Assembly (NCBI GenBank): GCA_964593905.1
Contig: CAZQLE010000053.1
Location: 1 to 20,891, forward strand
DNA from: CAZQLE01 sp964593905
GTDB lineage: Bacteria; Chloroflexota; Anaerolineae; Anaerolineales; Anaerolineaceae
Direction: 5' to 3'
Length of the DNA stretch: 20,891 bases
Shown here: piece by piece, positions 7,397-15,819 of the stretch
Layout: the number at the start of each line of letters is the position of its first letter
Numbering within the stretch: position 1 is the stretch's first letter
Made by a program: the position numbers and the translations under genes
The notes under the pieces: model-generated
Database searches by the model: none
What the model saw: the letters and a program-made list of their open reading frames with translations, nothing else
Told to the model about the DNA's origin: nothing

Positions 7397-10300
7397 ATGA
7401 CCGAAACCCATACATTACCCCAACCGGGTTCTTCAGCCTTAGAAAAAGATCTTTCTTCAGCCAGCAATGCTGTTGGATCGGATAATGAAATGCCCCCCCG
7501 CTTCCCAACGGATGCCGAGCTGTATGAAGGCGCGGCCAAAGCCGCCCATTTTTTGTTGACCACATCCAATTTCAACACCGCCATCCACAAAGCCCTGGAA
7601 GCGCTGGGTGAACACAGCCGCGCCGAGCGCCTGTATATTTTCGAGATCCAGGCCGCCGCAAAAACCACCGAACCGCTGATGAACCTGCGTTTTAAGTGGG
7701 CGCGGCCCGATATTGCCCCTCCGGCCCTCTCCGCTCAACCCGCCGACTTCCCCTGCCCTCCTGTGCTGGCGTCCCTCTTAAAAGATGGGCAGCCTTTTCT
7801 CGATTGCGTCACGCTGACCCCAAACCCAGAATTAACGCCGGGAGAGACACAGCCAATTCAAGTTGGGCTGACCCTGCCCATTTTTACCGGAGAAAAACTG
7901 TGGGGGGTGATCGGGTTCTGTCACCCCTTCCAAAAACAAGACTGGTCGCCCGCTGCGGTTGCCATTTTACAAAACGCCGCCCAGAACTTTGGCGGAATCA
8001 TCGGACGGCGGGTGGCTGAAAAAACAGTGCGCGACAGCGAAAACCGGCTTAAGACCGTTCTTAACCATATTCAAGCCGGCGTCATCATCACCGATGTGGG
8101 TAACGATCAGATTGTAGAAGCCAATTTGGCCGCTCTGAACATGCTGGGCGCAGAAAAAGAGCTGGTCACCGGCAAAAAGGCCCACCAGTTGTTCTTGCCC
8201 CGAGAAATGCCAACCGGGTCAGACGGCATTGAACAACCGGTCGACGCGCTGGAAGCTCACCTGATCACCTTTCATAATCAGCAAATTCCCATCATCCTTA
8301 ATACCATTAACAGCACCATTGACAATAAGGCCTACGCAATTTCAACCTTCGTTAGTATCGACAAACTCAAAAAAATCACGCAGTTCGAAACCGAGCAGCG
8401 GCTGCTGGCCGAAACGCTGCGCGACACAGCCAGCATTCTGACCCAATCGCTGCATCTGCGCGAAGTGTTGGACTGCATTCTAGCCAATATCGGCCGTGTC
8501 ATCCCCAACGATGCGGGCAATATCATGCTCATTGATGACGGCCTGGCGCGCATGGCAGCCTGCCGTGGGTATGAGCATCTGGGCGGCGACGAGCGGGTAA
8601 TGGGCCAGGTGCGGCCAATGACCGAGATGCCCAACCTGCTGCGCATGTCAGAGACCGGGGTGCCCATTGTGGTATCCGATACCGGGCGCTCTTCTGACTG
8701 GGTTTCGGGTAAAAATTCGGCCTGGATCCATTCCTACGTCAGCGCCCCAATTCGACACCAGGGAAAAACCATTGGCTTTCTCAACCTGAACAGTTCAACC
8801 GCCGGCTTTTATACCCCCGAACATGCCAACCGCCTGCTGGCTTTTGCCGACCAGGCGGCCATTGCCATCACCAACGCGCGCCTGTATGAAAATGCCGAAA
8901 ACGAAATTGCCATCCGCAAACAGACCGAAAAAGAACTGCAAGATGCCAAATACCAGTTGGAAGTTCGGGTCGAAGAGCGCACTGCCGAGCTAAGCAGCGC
9001 CAATGAGCAATTGCGAATTGAGTTATCCAAACGCAAAGAGGCCGAAACCGCACTGGAAGCAGAGCGCGCCATGCTGGCCTCGCGAATTGAAGAACGGACC
9101 GCCGAGTTGAGCGCCGCCAACGCAGAACTGGCAAAGGCCTCACTGTTAAAAGACTCTTTCCTGGCCAGCATGAGCCACGAACTGCGCACCCCGCTGAATG
9201 CCATTTTGAATATCTCTGAAACCCTGCAAGAAATGGTCTTTGGCGAGTTGAACGAAGCGCAAATGCGTTCAGTGCGCACCGTGGAAGAAAGCGGCCGGCA
9301 TCTCTTATCACTGATCAATGACATCCTCGACCTGTCCAAAATTGGGGCGGGCAAGTTTGAAATCATCCGCGACGATGTTCCCATTCAGGCGGTGTGCAAA
9401 ACCAGCATCCAACTGGTTGAAGAAGCAGCCCGCAAGAAGTCGATCATCCTCATTTCACATGTCGACCCCGGGTTAAAAACAATCTGGGCCGATTACCGCC
9501 GGCTGAAACAGGTGTTGGTCAACCTGCTCAGCAACGCGGTAAAGTTTACCCCGCATGGCGGGACAATTGGCCTGGAAGTGGTGAGTGATTTGAATCGAAA
9601 ACAGGTGCAGTTCATCGTCTGGGATACCGGCATCGGCATTCCTGAAGAGAGCCTGAAATATCTATTTAAGCCTTTTGTGCAACTGGATAACAGCCTTGCC
9701 CGCCAGTATGAAGGCACCGGGCTGGGGTTGGCGCTGGCCTATCACATCATCGAATTGCACGGCGGCGGGGTTCGGGTTGAAAGCGAGCTGGGCAAAGGCA
9801 GTCGTTTTATTGTCACTTTAAACCTGGAGATCGCCGGACGAGAAAGAAACGAGGCCGCCACGGTTCCGCGCAACACAGAGATCGAAAATGACGGCCCCGC
9901 CAACCCGACCCGCCGCATCATCCAGTATCTGAATGAGCTGGGGATTGAGACCGAAGATTATCTGGTCAAAAAAGACAATGTCTCCAATCTGGCGGCCGTC
10001 AACGAAGACCTGATGATTTTGGAAGCCGGGCTGCTGGACCCACAGCACAGCTACGATCAACTGCGCTGCATGATTAAAACCCACAACCACCCGCTGATTG
10101 TGATCAGCGAAAAAGGTGAAAAGATTGATCTGCCCCGGCTGCCAGAAATGGTCGGATATTTACCCTTCCCGTTCAACCGGCAGCAGTTGCGCAGCCTGAT
10201 CCGCCAGCTATCGGGCAATGTCACCGCCAGCCTGTGCCGCAAAGCAGCCATCATCCTTGAAGATTACCAGAACACCCAGACAGGCTCGCCGCTGGTGTTG

Positions 10301-10660
10301 GTGGCCGATGATAACAAAACCGCCATCCATCTCATCGAAGATTATTTACGAATCAAAGGATACCGCACGATCGCTGCCTTTAACGGAGCCGAAGCAATTG
10401 AAAAAACACGGGAAAAGAAACCCGACCTGATCTTGATGGATATCCAGATGCCCGGCATTGATGGGCTGGAAGCCATCCGCCGCATCCGCGCCGACATGCA
10501 GATTAAAGCAACACCCATCATCGCATTGACCGCGCTGGCCATGGCCCGCGACCGCGAAATCTGTCTTCAGGCCGGGGCCAATGAATATCTCAGCAAACCG
10601 GTCAGTATGCGTGATCTGGTTGAAAAAATGGAAATACAATTACAAAGAAAGCGTTCCTGA
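7397..10660 (+). CDS. Hybrid sensor histidine kinase (GAF-PAS-GAF-HisKA-HATPase-pseudoREC-REC)
   Basis: The protein has 1087 residues. The ATG at 7397 has GGGGAGG just upstream; a longer in-frame reading from 7226 would run through the riboswitch and is rejected. There is no membrane segment, so it is a cytosolic sensor. Layout: GAF-like 1 (about 40-205), PAS (about 212-325), GAF 2 (about 335-500), a coiled coil with a duplicated heptad block (RVEERTAELSSAN near 524 and RIEERTAELSAAN near 563), HisKA with SHELRTP (His594), and a HATPase domain with N box NLLSNAVKFT (Asn713), G1 DTGIGIP and G2 GTGLGLA. Residues about 838-940 look like a degenerate receiver. A canonical receiver follows (ADD near 970, phospho-acceptor Asp1015, KP motif). 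All kinase boxes are intact. Its mRNA leader is a c-di-GMP riboswitch, and the next gene, 29 bases on, is a second regulator. Confidence 0.92.
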   Translation: MTETHTLPQPGSSALEKDLSSASNAVGSDNEMPPRFPTDAELYEGAAKAAHFLLTTSNFNTAIHKALEALGEHSRAERLYIFEIQAAAKTTEPLMNLRFKWARPDIAPPALSAQPADFPCPPVLASLLKDGQPFLDCVTLTPNPELTPGETQPIQVGLTLPIFTGEKLWGVIGFCHPFQKQDWSPAAVAILQNAAQNFGGIIGRRVAEKTVRDSENRLKTVLNHIQAGVIITDVGNDQIVEANLAALNMLGAEKELVTGKKAHQLFLPREMPTGSDGIEQPVDALEAHLITFHNQQIPIILNTINSTIDNKAYAISTFVSIDKLKKITQFETEQRLLAETLRDTASILTQSLHLREVLDCILANIGRVIPNDAGNIMLIDDGLARMAACRGYEHLGGDERVMGQVRPMTEMPNLLRMSETGVPIVVSDTGRSSDWVSGKNSAWIHSYVSAPIRHQGKTIGFLNLNSSTAGFYTPEHANRLLAFADQAAIAITNARLYENAENEIAIRKQTEKELQDAKYQLEVRVEERTAELSSANEQLRIELSKRKEAETALEAERAMLASRIEERTAELSAANAELAKASLLKDSFLASMSHELRTPLNAILNISETLQEMVFGELNEAQMRSVRTVEESGRHLLSLINDILDLSKIGAGKFEIIRDDVPIQAVCKTSIQLVEEAARKKSIILISHVDPGLKTIWADYRRLKQVLVNLLSNAVKFTPHGGTIGLEVVSDLNRKQVQFIVWDTGIGIPEESLKYLFKPFVQLDNSLARQYEGTGLGLALAYHIIELHGGGVRVESELGKGSRFIVTLNLEIAGRERNEAATVPRNTEIENDGPANPTRRIIQYLNELGIETEDYLVKKDNVSNLAAVNEDLMILEAGLLDPQHSYDQLRCMIKTHNHPLIVISEKGEKIDLPRLPEMVGYLPFPFNRQQLRSLIRQLSGNVTASLCRKAAIILEDYQNTQTGSPLVLVADDNKTAIHLIEDYLRIKGYRTIAAFNGAEAIEKTREKKPDLILMDIQMPGIDGLEAIRRIRADMQIKATPIIALTALAMARDREICLQAGANEYLSKPVSMRDLVEKMEIQLQRKRS

Positions 10661-10689
10661 ACATTGAAACGGGGAAATGGGAGCCGATT

Positions 10690-12144
10690 ATGTTGGAAGA
10701 TCAAACCACTGTATTAATTGTCGATGATGAGCCCGTGGGCCGCGAAGCCCTGGAGGGTGTGTTATTCTCGCAGGGCTATAACCTGATCTTTGCCGAGAAC
10801 GGCAAGGATGCTTATCAAAAAGCGCTCGAAAACATGCCGGATGTAATTCTTCTGGATGTGATGATGCCGAACATGAACGGGTTCGACGTTTGCCGCAGCA
10901 TGCGCAGCGACCCGCTGCTGGCCGAGGTGCCCATTCTCATTGTCACCGCGCTGGATGACCGCACCTCACGGCTAAAGGGGATTGAAGCCGGTGCAGACGA
11001 TTTTATCTCCAAACCGTTTGACCGCATTGAGCTGCGCGCCCGGGTGCGCACCATCACCCGTTTAAATCGCTACCGCCGCTCGTTGATGGAACGCGCCCGC
11101 TTTATCTGGGTGATTGAGCAAGCCAAAGAAGGCTATCTCATCCTGACCGCCGAGAACAAAATCAAGTTCGCCAACCCGGCCGCCCAGACGCTGCTCAACC
11201 TGCCCGCCGGAGATCTTTCAAATATGGGCTTTATGGAAGCCATCCAAAAAGGTTACCAGTGCGAACCAGAACAGAACTGGAACCAGTGGCAGCGCAATGG
11301 AACCCTCCAAACCCCTTTATTTTTAATCCGCCCCGAAGCCGATAACGCCAAACCGGCCTGGTTTCAAGTTGAGCTGCTGCAACTGCCCTTTGGCGAAGCC
11401 AACAACAGCACCCTGGTGCGCATCACCGAAATCTCGCAAAATATGGCCTTTTGGCAAGAAATCGGCTCTTTTCACAGCCTGATCTCACACAAACTTCGCA
11501 CCCCCATTGCCAGTGTGCTAATGGTGGCCGAATTGCTAAAAAAACAGGCCAAAAACGGAATGACCGAAAACGTCATTGAGCTGACCGACACAATGATCTC
11601 TGGCGCCCGCCGGCTGGAAAGCGAAATTCAGGATATATTCCTCTACCTCAATTCACTTCAGATCTCAAAGACCGAAGACCACCTGACCTTGGCAAACCTC
11701 GACGCCATGATCCGGGCCATGTGTGACGAATTTGGGTTTGAATCGCCTGTGCTTAACATCGACCAGTCCATTGAAGCCGCGAGTATGCTGAGCATCTCTC
11801 ACCGCTCAATGGAAATCATCCTGCACGAAATTTTGGAAAACGCCAGGAAGTTTCATCCCACCCTTACCCCTCAAATGACCATCACGGTCACCCAGGCTGC
11901 GCCAGACAGGGTAAGCATATCGATTGCCGACGACGGTGTGCATCTCTCTCCTGAGCAATTAACCAGGGTATGGCAGCCCTACTATCAGGCCGAAAAAGAT
12001 TTCACCGGAGAAGTGGAAGGAATGGGGCTGGGCCTTTCGACGGTGGCAATCTTGATCTGGGGAGCCGGCGGGAAGTGCCGCCTGTTTAACCGTGAAGACC
12101 GGCCCGGTGTGGTGGTAGAGTTGACCCTGCCCGGCAAGAATTAG
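10690..12144 (+). CDS. Response regulator with PAS-like and degenerate histidine-kinase domains
   Basis: The protein has 484 residues, with GGGAG six bases before the ATG. The receiver is canonical (VDDE at 11-14, Asp56, SKPF with Lys109). Residues about 135-250 form a PAS-like linker. A HisKA-like helix pair follows with SHKLRTP: His267 is present but the usual neighbouring Glu is Lys268. The ATPase domain keeps the N box (HEILENARKF, Asn384) and G2 (GMGLGLS), but G1 reads ADDGVHLS, lacking the second Gly of DxGxG. By family knowledge the residue after the His acts in catalysis, so autokinase activity may be weak or lost. It probably receives phosphate from the upstream hybrid kinase and signals onwards; no DNA-binding domain is present. 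It is transcribed with the kinase and so falls under the same riboswitch. Confidence 0.88.
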   Translation: MLEDQTTVLIVDDEPVGREALEGVLFSQGYNLIFAENGKDAYQKALENMPDVILLDVMMPNMNGFDVCRSMRSDPLLAEVPILIVTALDDRTSRLKGIEAGADDFISKPFDRIELRARVRTITRLNRYRRSLMERARFIWVIEQAKEGYLILTAENKIKFANPAAQTLLNLPAGDLSNMGFMEAIQKGYQCEPEQNWNQWQRNGTLQTPLFLIRPEADNAKPAWFQVELLQLPFGEANNSTLVRITEISQNMAFWQEIGSFHSLISHKLRTPIASVLMVAELLKKQAKNGMTENVIELTDTMISGARRLESEIQDIFLYLNSLQISKTEDHLTLANLDAMIRAMCDEFGFESPVLNIDQSIEAASMLSISHRSMEIILHEILENARKFHPTLTPQMTITVTQAAPDRVSISIADDGVHLSPEQLTRVWQPYYQAEKDFTGEVEGMGLGLSTVAILIWGAGGKCRLFNREDRPGVVVELTLPGKN

Positions 12145-12167
12145 CTTTTTGCGCAATGTTAAAAAAG

Positions 12168-12198
12168 ATCGTGCGCCGGCCGTTGGCCGGCGCACGAT
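12168..12198. other. Strong GC-rich hairpin after the regulator operon
   Basis: A perfect 14-bp stem (12168-12181 with 12185-12198; ATCGTGCGCCGGCC and its complement) has a three-base loop, GTT. It lies 23 bases after the stop codon. The plus-strand 3' flank has no T-run; an A-run precedes it. It probably ends the kinase-regulator transcript without a U-tract, or serves minus-strand transcripts. The rest of 12145-12452 holds only the pyrB promoter and leader. Confidence 0.5.
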
Positions 12199-12335
12199 TG
12201 CATATGGGGCTTATGCGCTATGGGGTGCCAGGATTTTAACTTATAAGCTCAAATCCAATTTGTCAGATTTATCTTCCCCGCTCAAACGGCTCTCGAAACC
12301 ATGCTGAACGATTGCTTTTACATGACAATGGTGAG

Positions 12336-12364
12336 TTGCATCCACCGCACAGGTCGTTTACTAT
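12336..12364 (+). promoter_or_regulatory. Likely pyrB promoter
   Basis: TTGCAT (12336-12341), a 17-base spacer and TACTAT (12359-12364) match the sigma70 pattern in four and five of six bases. The expected start near 12371 leaves a leader of about 80 bases before the pyrB ATG. I saw no PyrR-binding loop or terminator in the leader. Confidence 0.55.
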
Positions 12365-12452
12365 TAATAAAATCAATCCGGTGATTCCTCTTTTAACAGC
12401 GCAGGAAAACCGTTTATCCATTTCGGTACCGGTGTAGAAAGGATTGCCTCTC

Positions 12453-13388
12453 ATGTCAACCTCTCTCAAGGGTAAAGACATCTTGCATGTGCGAGATCTG
12501 AAACTGGAACAAATCACGCTGATCCTCGAAACAGCCGCCCGTTACGAAAATGTAATCGCCTCGGGCGGCCGGTTGACCAATATGACCGGCATGGTGCTGG
12601 CCACACTCTTTTTTGAACCCTCCACCCAGACCCGTCTGACGTTTGAAACCGCCATGCTGCGCATGGGCGGGCATGTTGTCTCGGTGACAGACGCCAAGGC
12701 ATCCAGCTCGGCGGTAAAAGGCGAAACGCTGTATGACACCGGGAAAATGATCGAAGGCTATGCCGACCTGGCGGTCATCCGTCACGCCGCCGAAGGCAGC
12801 GCCAAAGAACTGGCCGAGGGCGCCGGTGTGCCGGTGATCAATGGCGGTGACGGGGCCGGGCAACACCCCACCCAGGCCCTGATGGACCTGTACACCATTC
12901 AGAAAGAGCGCGGGCGGCTAAACAACCTGACTGTCACCCTGGCCGGTGACCTGAAACACGGCCGCACGGTGCATTCGCTCTCGTGGGTGCTGGGCAAATT
13001 TGGGCCGCGCTTTTACTTTGTCTCACCCGAAGAACTGCGCATGCCCGAAGAAATCACCCGCGCACTGCGCGATGACGGAATCGAGGTGTTCGAGACCGCC
13101 AACCTGGCCGAAGCCGCATCCAAAACCGATGTGCTGTATATGACCCGCGTGCAAAAAGAGCGCATCATCGACCCGGCCGAATATGAACGATTGAAAGACG
13201 TGCTGGTGGTGAACGCAGCCGTAATCCAAAATGCCAAGCAGGACATCACGATCATGCATCCCCTGCCGCGCGTGGGCGAGCTGGCCCGTGAAGTCGATCA
13301 ATATGAAGGCGCCGCCTATTTTAGACAGGCCGCCAACGGCGTACCCATTCGCATGGCAATTATGGCCCTGGTTACCGGGCGGCAGTAA
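12453..13388 (+). CDS. pyrB: Aspartate carbamoyltransferase catalytic chain
   Basis: The protein has 311 residues, close to the E. coli PyrB chain length. The ATG at 12453 lies nine bases after GAAAGGA; an in-frame TTG at 12444 abuts that site and is rejected. It makes carbamoyl-aspartate from carbamoyl phosphate and aspartate in pyrimidine synthesis. Recognised blocks are FFEPSTQTRLTFE (52-64), VKGETL with Lys89 (E. coli Lys84), IRHAAEG (Arg110), GQHPTQALMDL (138-His region), AGDLKHGRTVHSL, LYMTRVQKERI and MHPLPRVGEL. The carbamoyl-phosphate signature S-T-R-T-R here reads S-T-Q-T-R: Gln59 replaces the residue equivalent to E. coli Arg54, which is catalytically important. No pyrI regulatory chain follows; pckA starts 33 bases downstream. 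Confidence 0.92.
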   Translation: MSTSLKGKDILHVRDLKLEQITLILETAARYENVIASGGRLTNMTGMVLATLFFEPSTQTRLTFETAMLRMGGHVVSVTDAKASSSAVKGETLYDTGKMIEGYADLAVIRHAAEGSAKELAEGAGVPVINGGDGAGQHPTQALMDLYTIQKERGRLNNLTVTLAGDLKHGRTVHSLSWVLGKFGPRFYFVSPEELRMPEEITRALRDDGIEVFETANLAEAASKTDVLYMTRVQKERIIDPAEYERLKDVLVVNAAVIQNAKQDITIMHPLPRVGELAREVDQYEGAAYFRQAANGVPIRMAIMALVTGRQ

Positions 13389-13421
13389 AAAAACCGACCG
13401 ACCCGGCAAGGAGATTGTTCA

Positions 13422-15023
13422 ATGTTTGACCATGCCACCCCAAAATTTGAGCTAGTAACCAAAACCACCGTGCAGGCCAAAAAGATCCACTGGAACCTGA
13501 CCCCGGCGCTTTTATATGAAGAAGTGATCAAACGCAGCGAAGCAATGGTGGCCGAAAAAGGCCCGCTGGTGATCTATACCGGAAAATGCACCGGCCGCTC
13601 GCCCAACGACAAGTTCTTTGTCAATGAACCCTCCAGCCAGGAGCGGGTCTGGTGGGGCAAGAGCAACCGGCCCTTCGATCTGGATAAGTTTGAACGCTTG
13701 AAGATCCGCATTCTCGATTATTTCAGCCAGAAAGAGTTATTTGTGCAAGACTGTTACGGCGGGGCCGACCCGGCTTACCGCTTTCCGGCGCGCATCATCA
13801 CCGATACCGCCTGGGAGAGCCTGTTTGCCTACAATATGTTCCTGCACGCCGAAAATGCCGCCATGCGCGACTTTTTGCCCGAGTTCACCGTGCTGGTGGC
13901 CTCGGGGTTTGAAGCCGAACCCGAGATCGACGGCACCCGCTCGGATGTAGTGGTCGCCATTCATCTGGGGCAAAAGCTGGCCATCATCGCCGGAACACGG
14001 TACGCCGGCGAGATTAAAAAGACCGTCTTCACCGTGTTAAATTATCTCTTTCCGCTGCAGGGCATTTTACCCATGCACTGCGCCGCCAATATCGGCCCCA
14101 ATGAAGACGCCGCGCTGTTCTTTGGCCTGAGCGGCACCGGCAAGACCACCCTCTCAGCCGACCCCAAGCGCCGCCTGATCGGCGATGACGAACACGGCTG
14201 GAGCGACCGGGGCATCTTTAATTTTGAGGGCGGCTGTTATGCCAAGGTCATCCGCCTTTCGGCCAAAGACGAACCGCAAATTTATGGCATGACCCGCCGT
14301 TTTGGCACCATCCTCGAAAATGTGGTCATCGACCCCAAAACGCGCAAGATCGACCTGAACGATGAGACCATCACTGAAAACACGCGCGCATCTTACCTGT
14401 TAAGCGAAATTGAAAATTATGAACCCAGCGGCATGGGGCTGCACCCGCGCAATGTCATCTTTTTAACCGCCGATGCGTTTGGCGTGCTGCCGCCCATTGC
14501 GCGGCTGACGCCCGAACAGGCCATGTACCATTTTCTCTCTGGCTACACTGCCAAAGTTGCCGGCACCGAAAAAGGCATCAAGCAGCCTCAGGCCACCTTT
14601 AGCACCTGTTTTGGCGGGCCCTTTATGGTGCATCACCCCATGGTCTATGCCCGTTTGCTGGGCGAGAAGATTCAGAAACATCAGGCCGACTGCTGGCTGG
14701 TTAACACAGGTTGGACAGGCGGCCCCTACGGCACCGGCCAGCGCATTAAAATTGCCTACACCCGCGCCATGGTAGACGCGCTGTTAAGCGGCGCATTGGC
14801 CGATGTGCCCTGCGATCTCGACCCCGTGTTCGGGGTGCGAATCCCGCGCACCTGCCCCGGCGTGCCCGAGAGCGCGCTGAGACCGCGCGACACCTGGGCC
14901 GACCCGGCCGCCTATGATGAACAGGCGCACAGGCTGGCGGTGATGTTCAACGACAATTTTCAACAATTCGCCGATGCCGTCCCGCCCGAGGTGTTGGCTG
15001 CGGGACCAAAAGCAGGCGGCTAA
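13422..15023 (+). CDS. pckA: Phosphoenolpyruvate carboxykinase (ATP)
   Basis: The 533-residue protein has the usual length of the ATP-dependent enzyme. It interconverts oxaloacetate + ATP and PEP + CO2 + ADP in gluconeogenesis or anaplerosis. Visible motifs: the substrate-binding TGRSPNDKF, the P-loop GLSGTGKTT (235-243), the metal site IGDDEHGW just after it, and the late GGPYGTGQRI block. AAGGAG lies eight bases before the ATG. It follows pyrB by 33 bases in the same direction and is likely co-transcribed; the two pathways are not directly linked. No terminator is seen after it, and the next promoter starts within five bases of its stop. Confidence 0.95.
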   Translation: MFDHATPKFELVTKTTVQAKKIHWNLTPALLYEEVIKRSEAMVAEKGPLVIYTGKCTGRSPNDKFFVNEPSSQERVWWGKSNRPFDLDKFERLKIRILDYFSQKELFVQDCYGGADPAYRFPARIITDTAWESLFAYNMFLHAENAAMRDFLPEFTVLVASGFEAEPEIDGTRSDVVVAIHLGQKLAIIAGTRYAGEIKKTVFTVLNYLFPLQGILPMHCAANIGPNEDAALFFGLSGTGKTTLSADPKRRLIGDDEHGWSDRGIFNFEGGCYAKVIRLSAKDEPQIYGMTRRFGTILENVVIDPKTRKIDLNDETITENTRASYLLSEIENYEPSGMGLHPRNVIFLTADAFGVLPPIARLTPEQAMYHFLSGYTAKVAGTEKGIKQPQATFSTCFGGPFMVHHPMVYARLLGEKIQKHQADCWLVNTGWTGGPYGTGQRIKIAYTRAMVDALLSGALADVPCDLDPVFGVRIPRTCPGVPESALRPRDTWADPAAYDEQAHRLAVMFNDNFQQFADAVPPEVLAAGPKAGG

Positions 15024-15027
15024 GCAG

Positions 15028-15057
15028 TTGGCCTGTCTCTAAAAAATCCGCTACAAT
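15028..15057 (+). promoter_or_regulatory. Likely promoter of the HTH gene
   Basis: TTGGCC (15028-15033), an 18-base spacer and TACAAT (15052-15057) lie directly after the pckA stop. The expected start near 15064 leaves a leader of roughly 80 bases before the ATG at 15142. Confidence 0.5.
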
Positions 15058-15141
15058 AAAGAAAATTCGCAGCGGCTCAGCCATTCTGAGAGGTTGCCGA
15101 ATTTGAAATGTCAGATACCAAAATTCTCCAGGAGAACCCCG

Positions 15142-15708
15142 ATGGCCGATTATCTGAGTGTAAAAGAAGCTGCCGAAAAATTGGATCTCACTCCGGCCGC
15201 CGTCCGCGCATTGATCCAAAAAGGCGCGCTGGAAGGCGCCTTCCAGACACCCAACCGCACCTGGGTCATCCCGGCGGATGCTGTCAGCGCTTATAAAGCC
15301 GACCGGCGCAAACCGGCTGCCAAACCGGCCGCAAAGCCCAAACGCGAGACCACAAAAAAAGAGAAAGAAGAAAAGAAGCGCCCGGCCAAAGAAAAGAAAG
15401 AGACCAAACCCGCGCGCCGGCGCAAGAAAACCTCCAGCGGCATCGATCTCGATACCGTGGTCAACCTGATTTTAGACCGCATCGGAAAATCGGATGAAAA
15501 ACCGCAAAGCGGCAATTTACTCACCACCCTGCTGGGACAGCTGGCCGGCAGTCGCAGCGGGCAGGCCGTTCCTGAACCCAACCAGGTAAAGGCGCTGCTG
15601 AACAACCTTAGCCAGCAAAACCCCGCTCTGCTGCAAGAGGTGCTGCAATCTGCCGCTGTGCCCGACCTGGCCGGTCTGCTGGAAAAGCTGGATTTGAAAA
15701 ACGAGTAA
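15142..15708 (+). CDS. Excisionase/MerR-like helix-turn-helix protein with basic linker
   Basis: The protein has 188 residues. The ATG at 15142 has CCAGGAGAA five bases upstream; an upstream in-frame start at 15094 lacks a binding site. Residues 1-52 (YLSVKEAAEKLDLTPAAVRA then a wing ending in TWVIPADAVSAY) match the helix-turn-helix domain of excisionase/MerR-type proteins. Residues about 53-98 are a Lys/Ala/Pro/Glu-rich disordered linker, likely to bind nucleic acid nonspecifically. Residues about 99-188 form a helical C-terminal region with Leu-rich segments (LLTTLLGQLAG, VKALLNNLSQQNPALLQEVL) that I do not recognise; it may drive self-association. It is a monocistronic unit with its own promoter and strong terminator. 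No phage or integrase gene is nearby, so a recombination role is not supported; a chromosome-associated or regulatory role is as likely. Confidence 0.7.
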   Translation: MADYLSVKEAAEKLDLTPAAVRALIQKGALEGAFQTPNRTWVIPADAVSAYKADRRKPAAKPAAKPKRETTKKEKEEKKRPAKEKKETKPARRRKKTSSGIDLDTVVNLILDRIGKSDEKPQSGNLLTTLLGQLAGSRSGQAVPEPNQVKALLNNLSQQNPALLQEVLQSAAVPDLAGLLEKLDLKNE

Positions 15709-15724
15709 TTGTTTTAATCCCCCG

Positions 15725-15769
15725 TGACTTCAGGCTGCGGGTGTATGCTCGCAGCCTGAAGTCATTTTT
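15725..15769 (+). terminator. Intrinsic terminator of the HTH gene
   Basis: A perfect 15-bp stem (15725-15739 with 15750-15764; TGACTTCAGGCTGCG and its complement) has a 10-base loop and is followed by TTTTT (15765-15769). It lies between convergent genes and may also stop metY transcripts. Confidence 0.9.
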
Positions 15770-15819
15770 AGCGGCTTTATCAAACGCCGCCCCGGCCCAA
15801 CATTCCCCCGCCTTCCTTC

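Noticed and set aside
12301..12384. 27-codon ORF upstream of pyrB as a possible leader peptide
   Set aside because: It overlaps the likely promoter (12336-12364), so it would lie before the transcript start, and has no ribosome binding site or pyrimidine-type pause structure.
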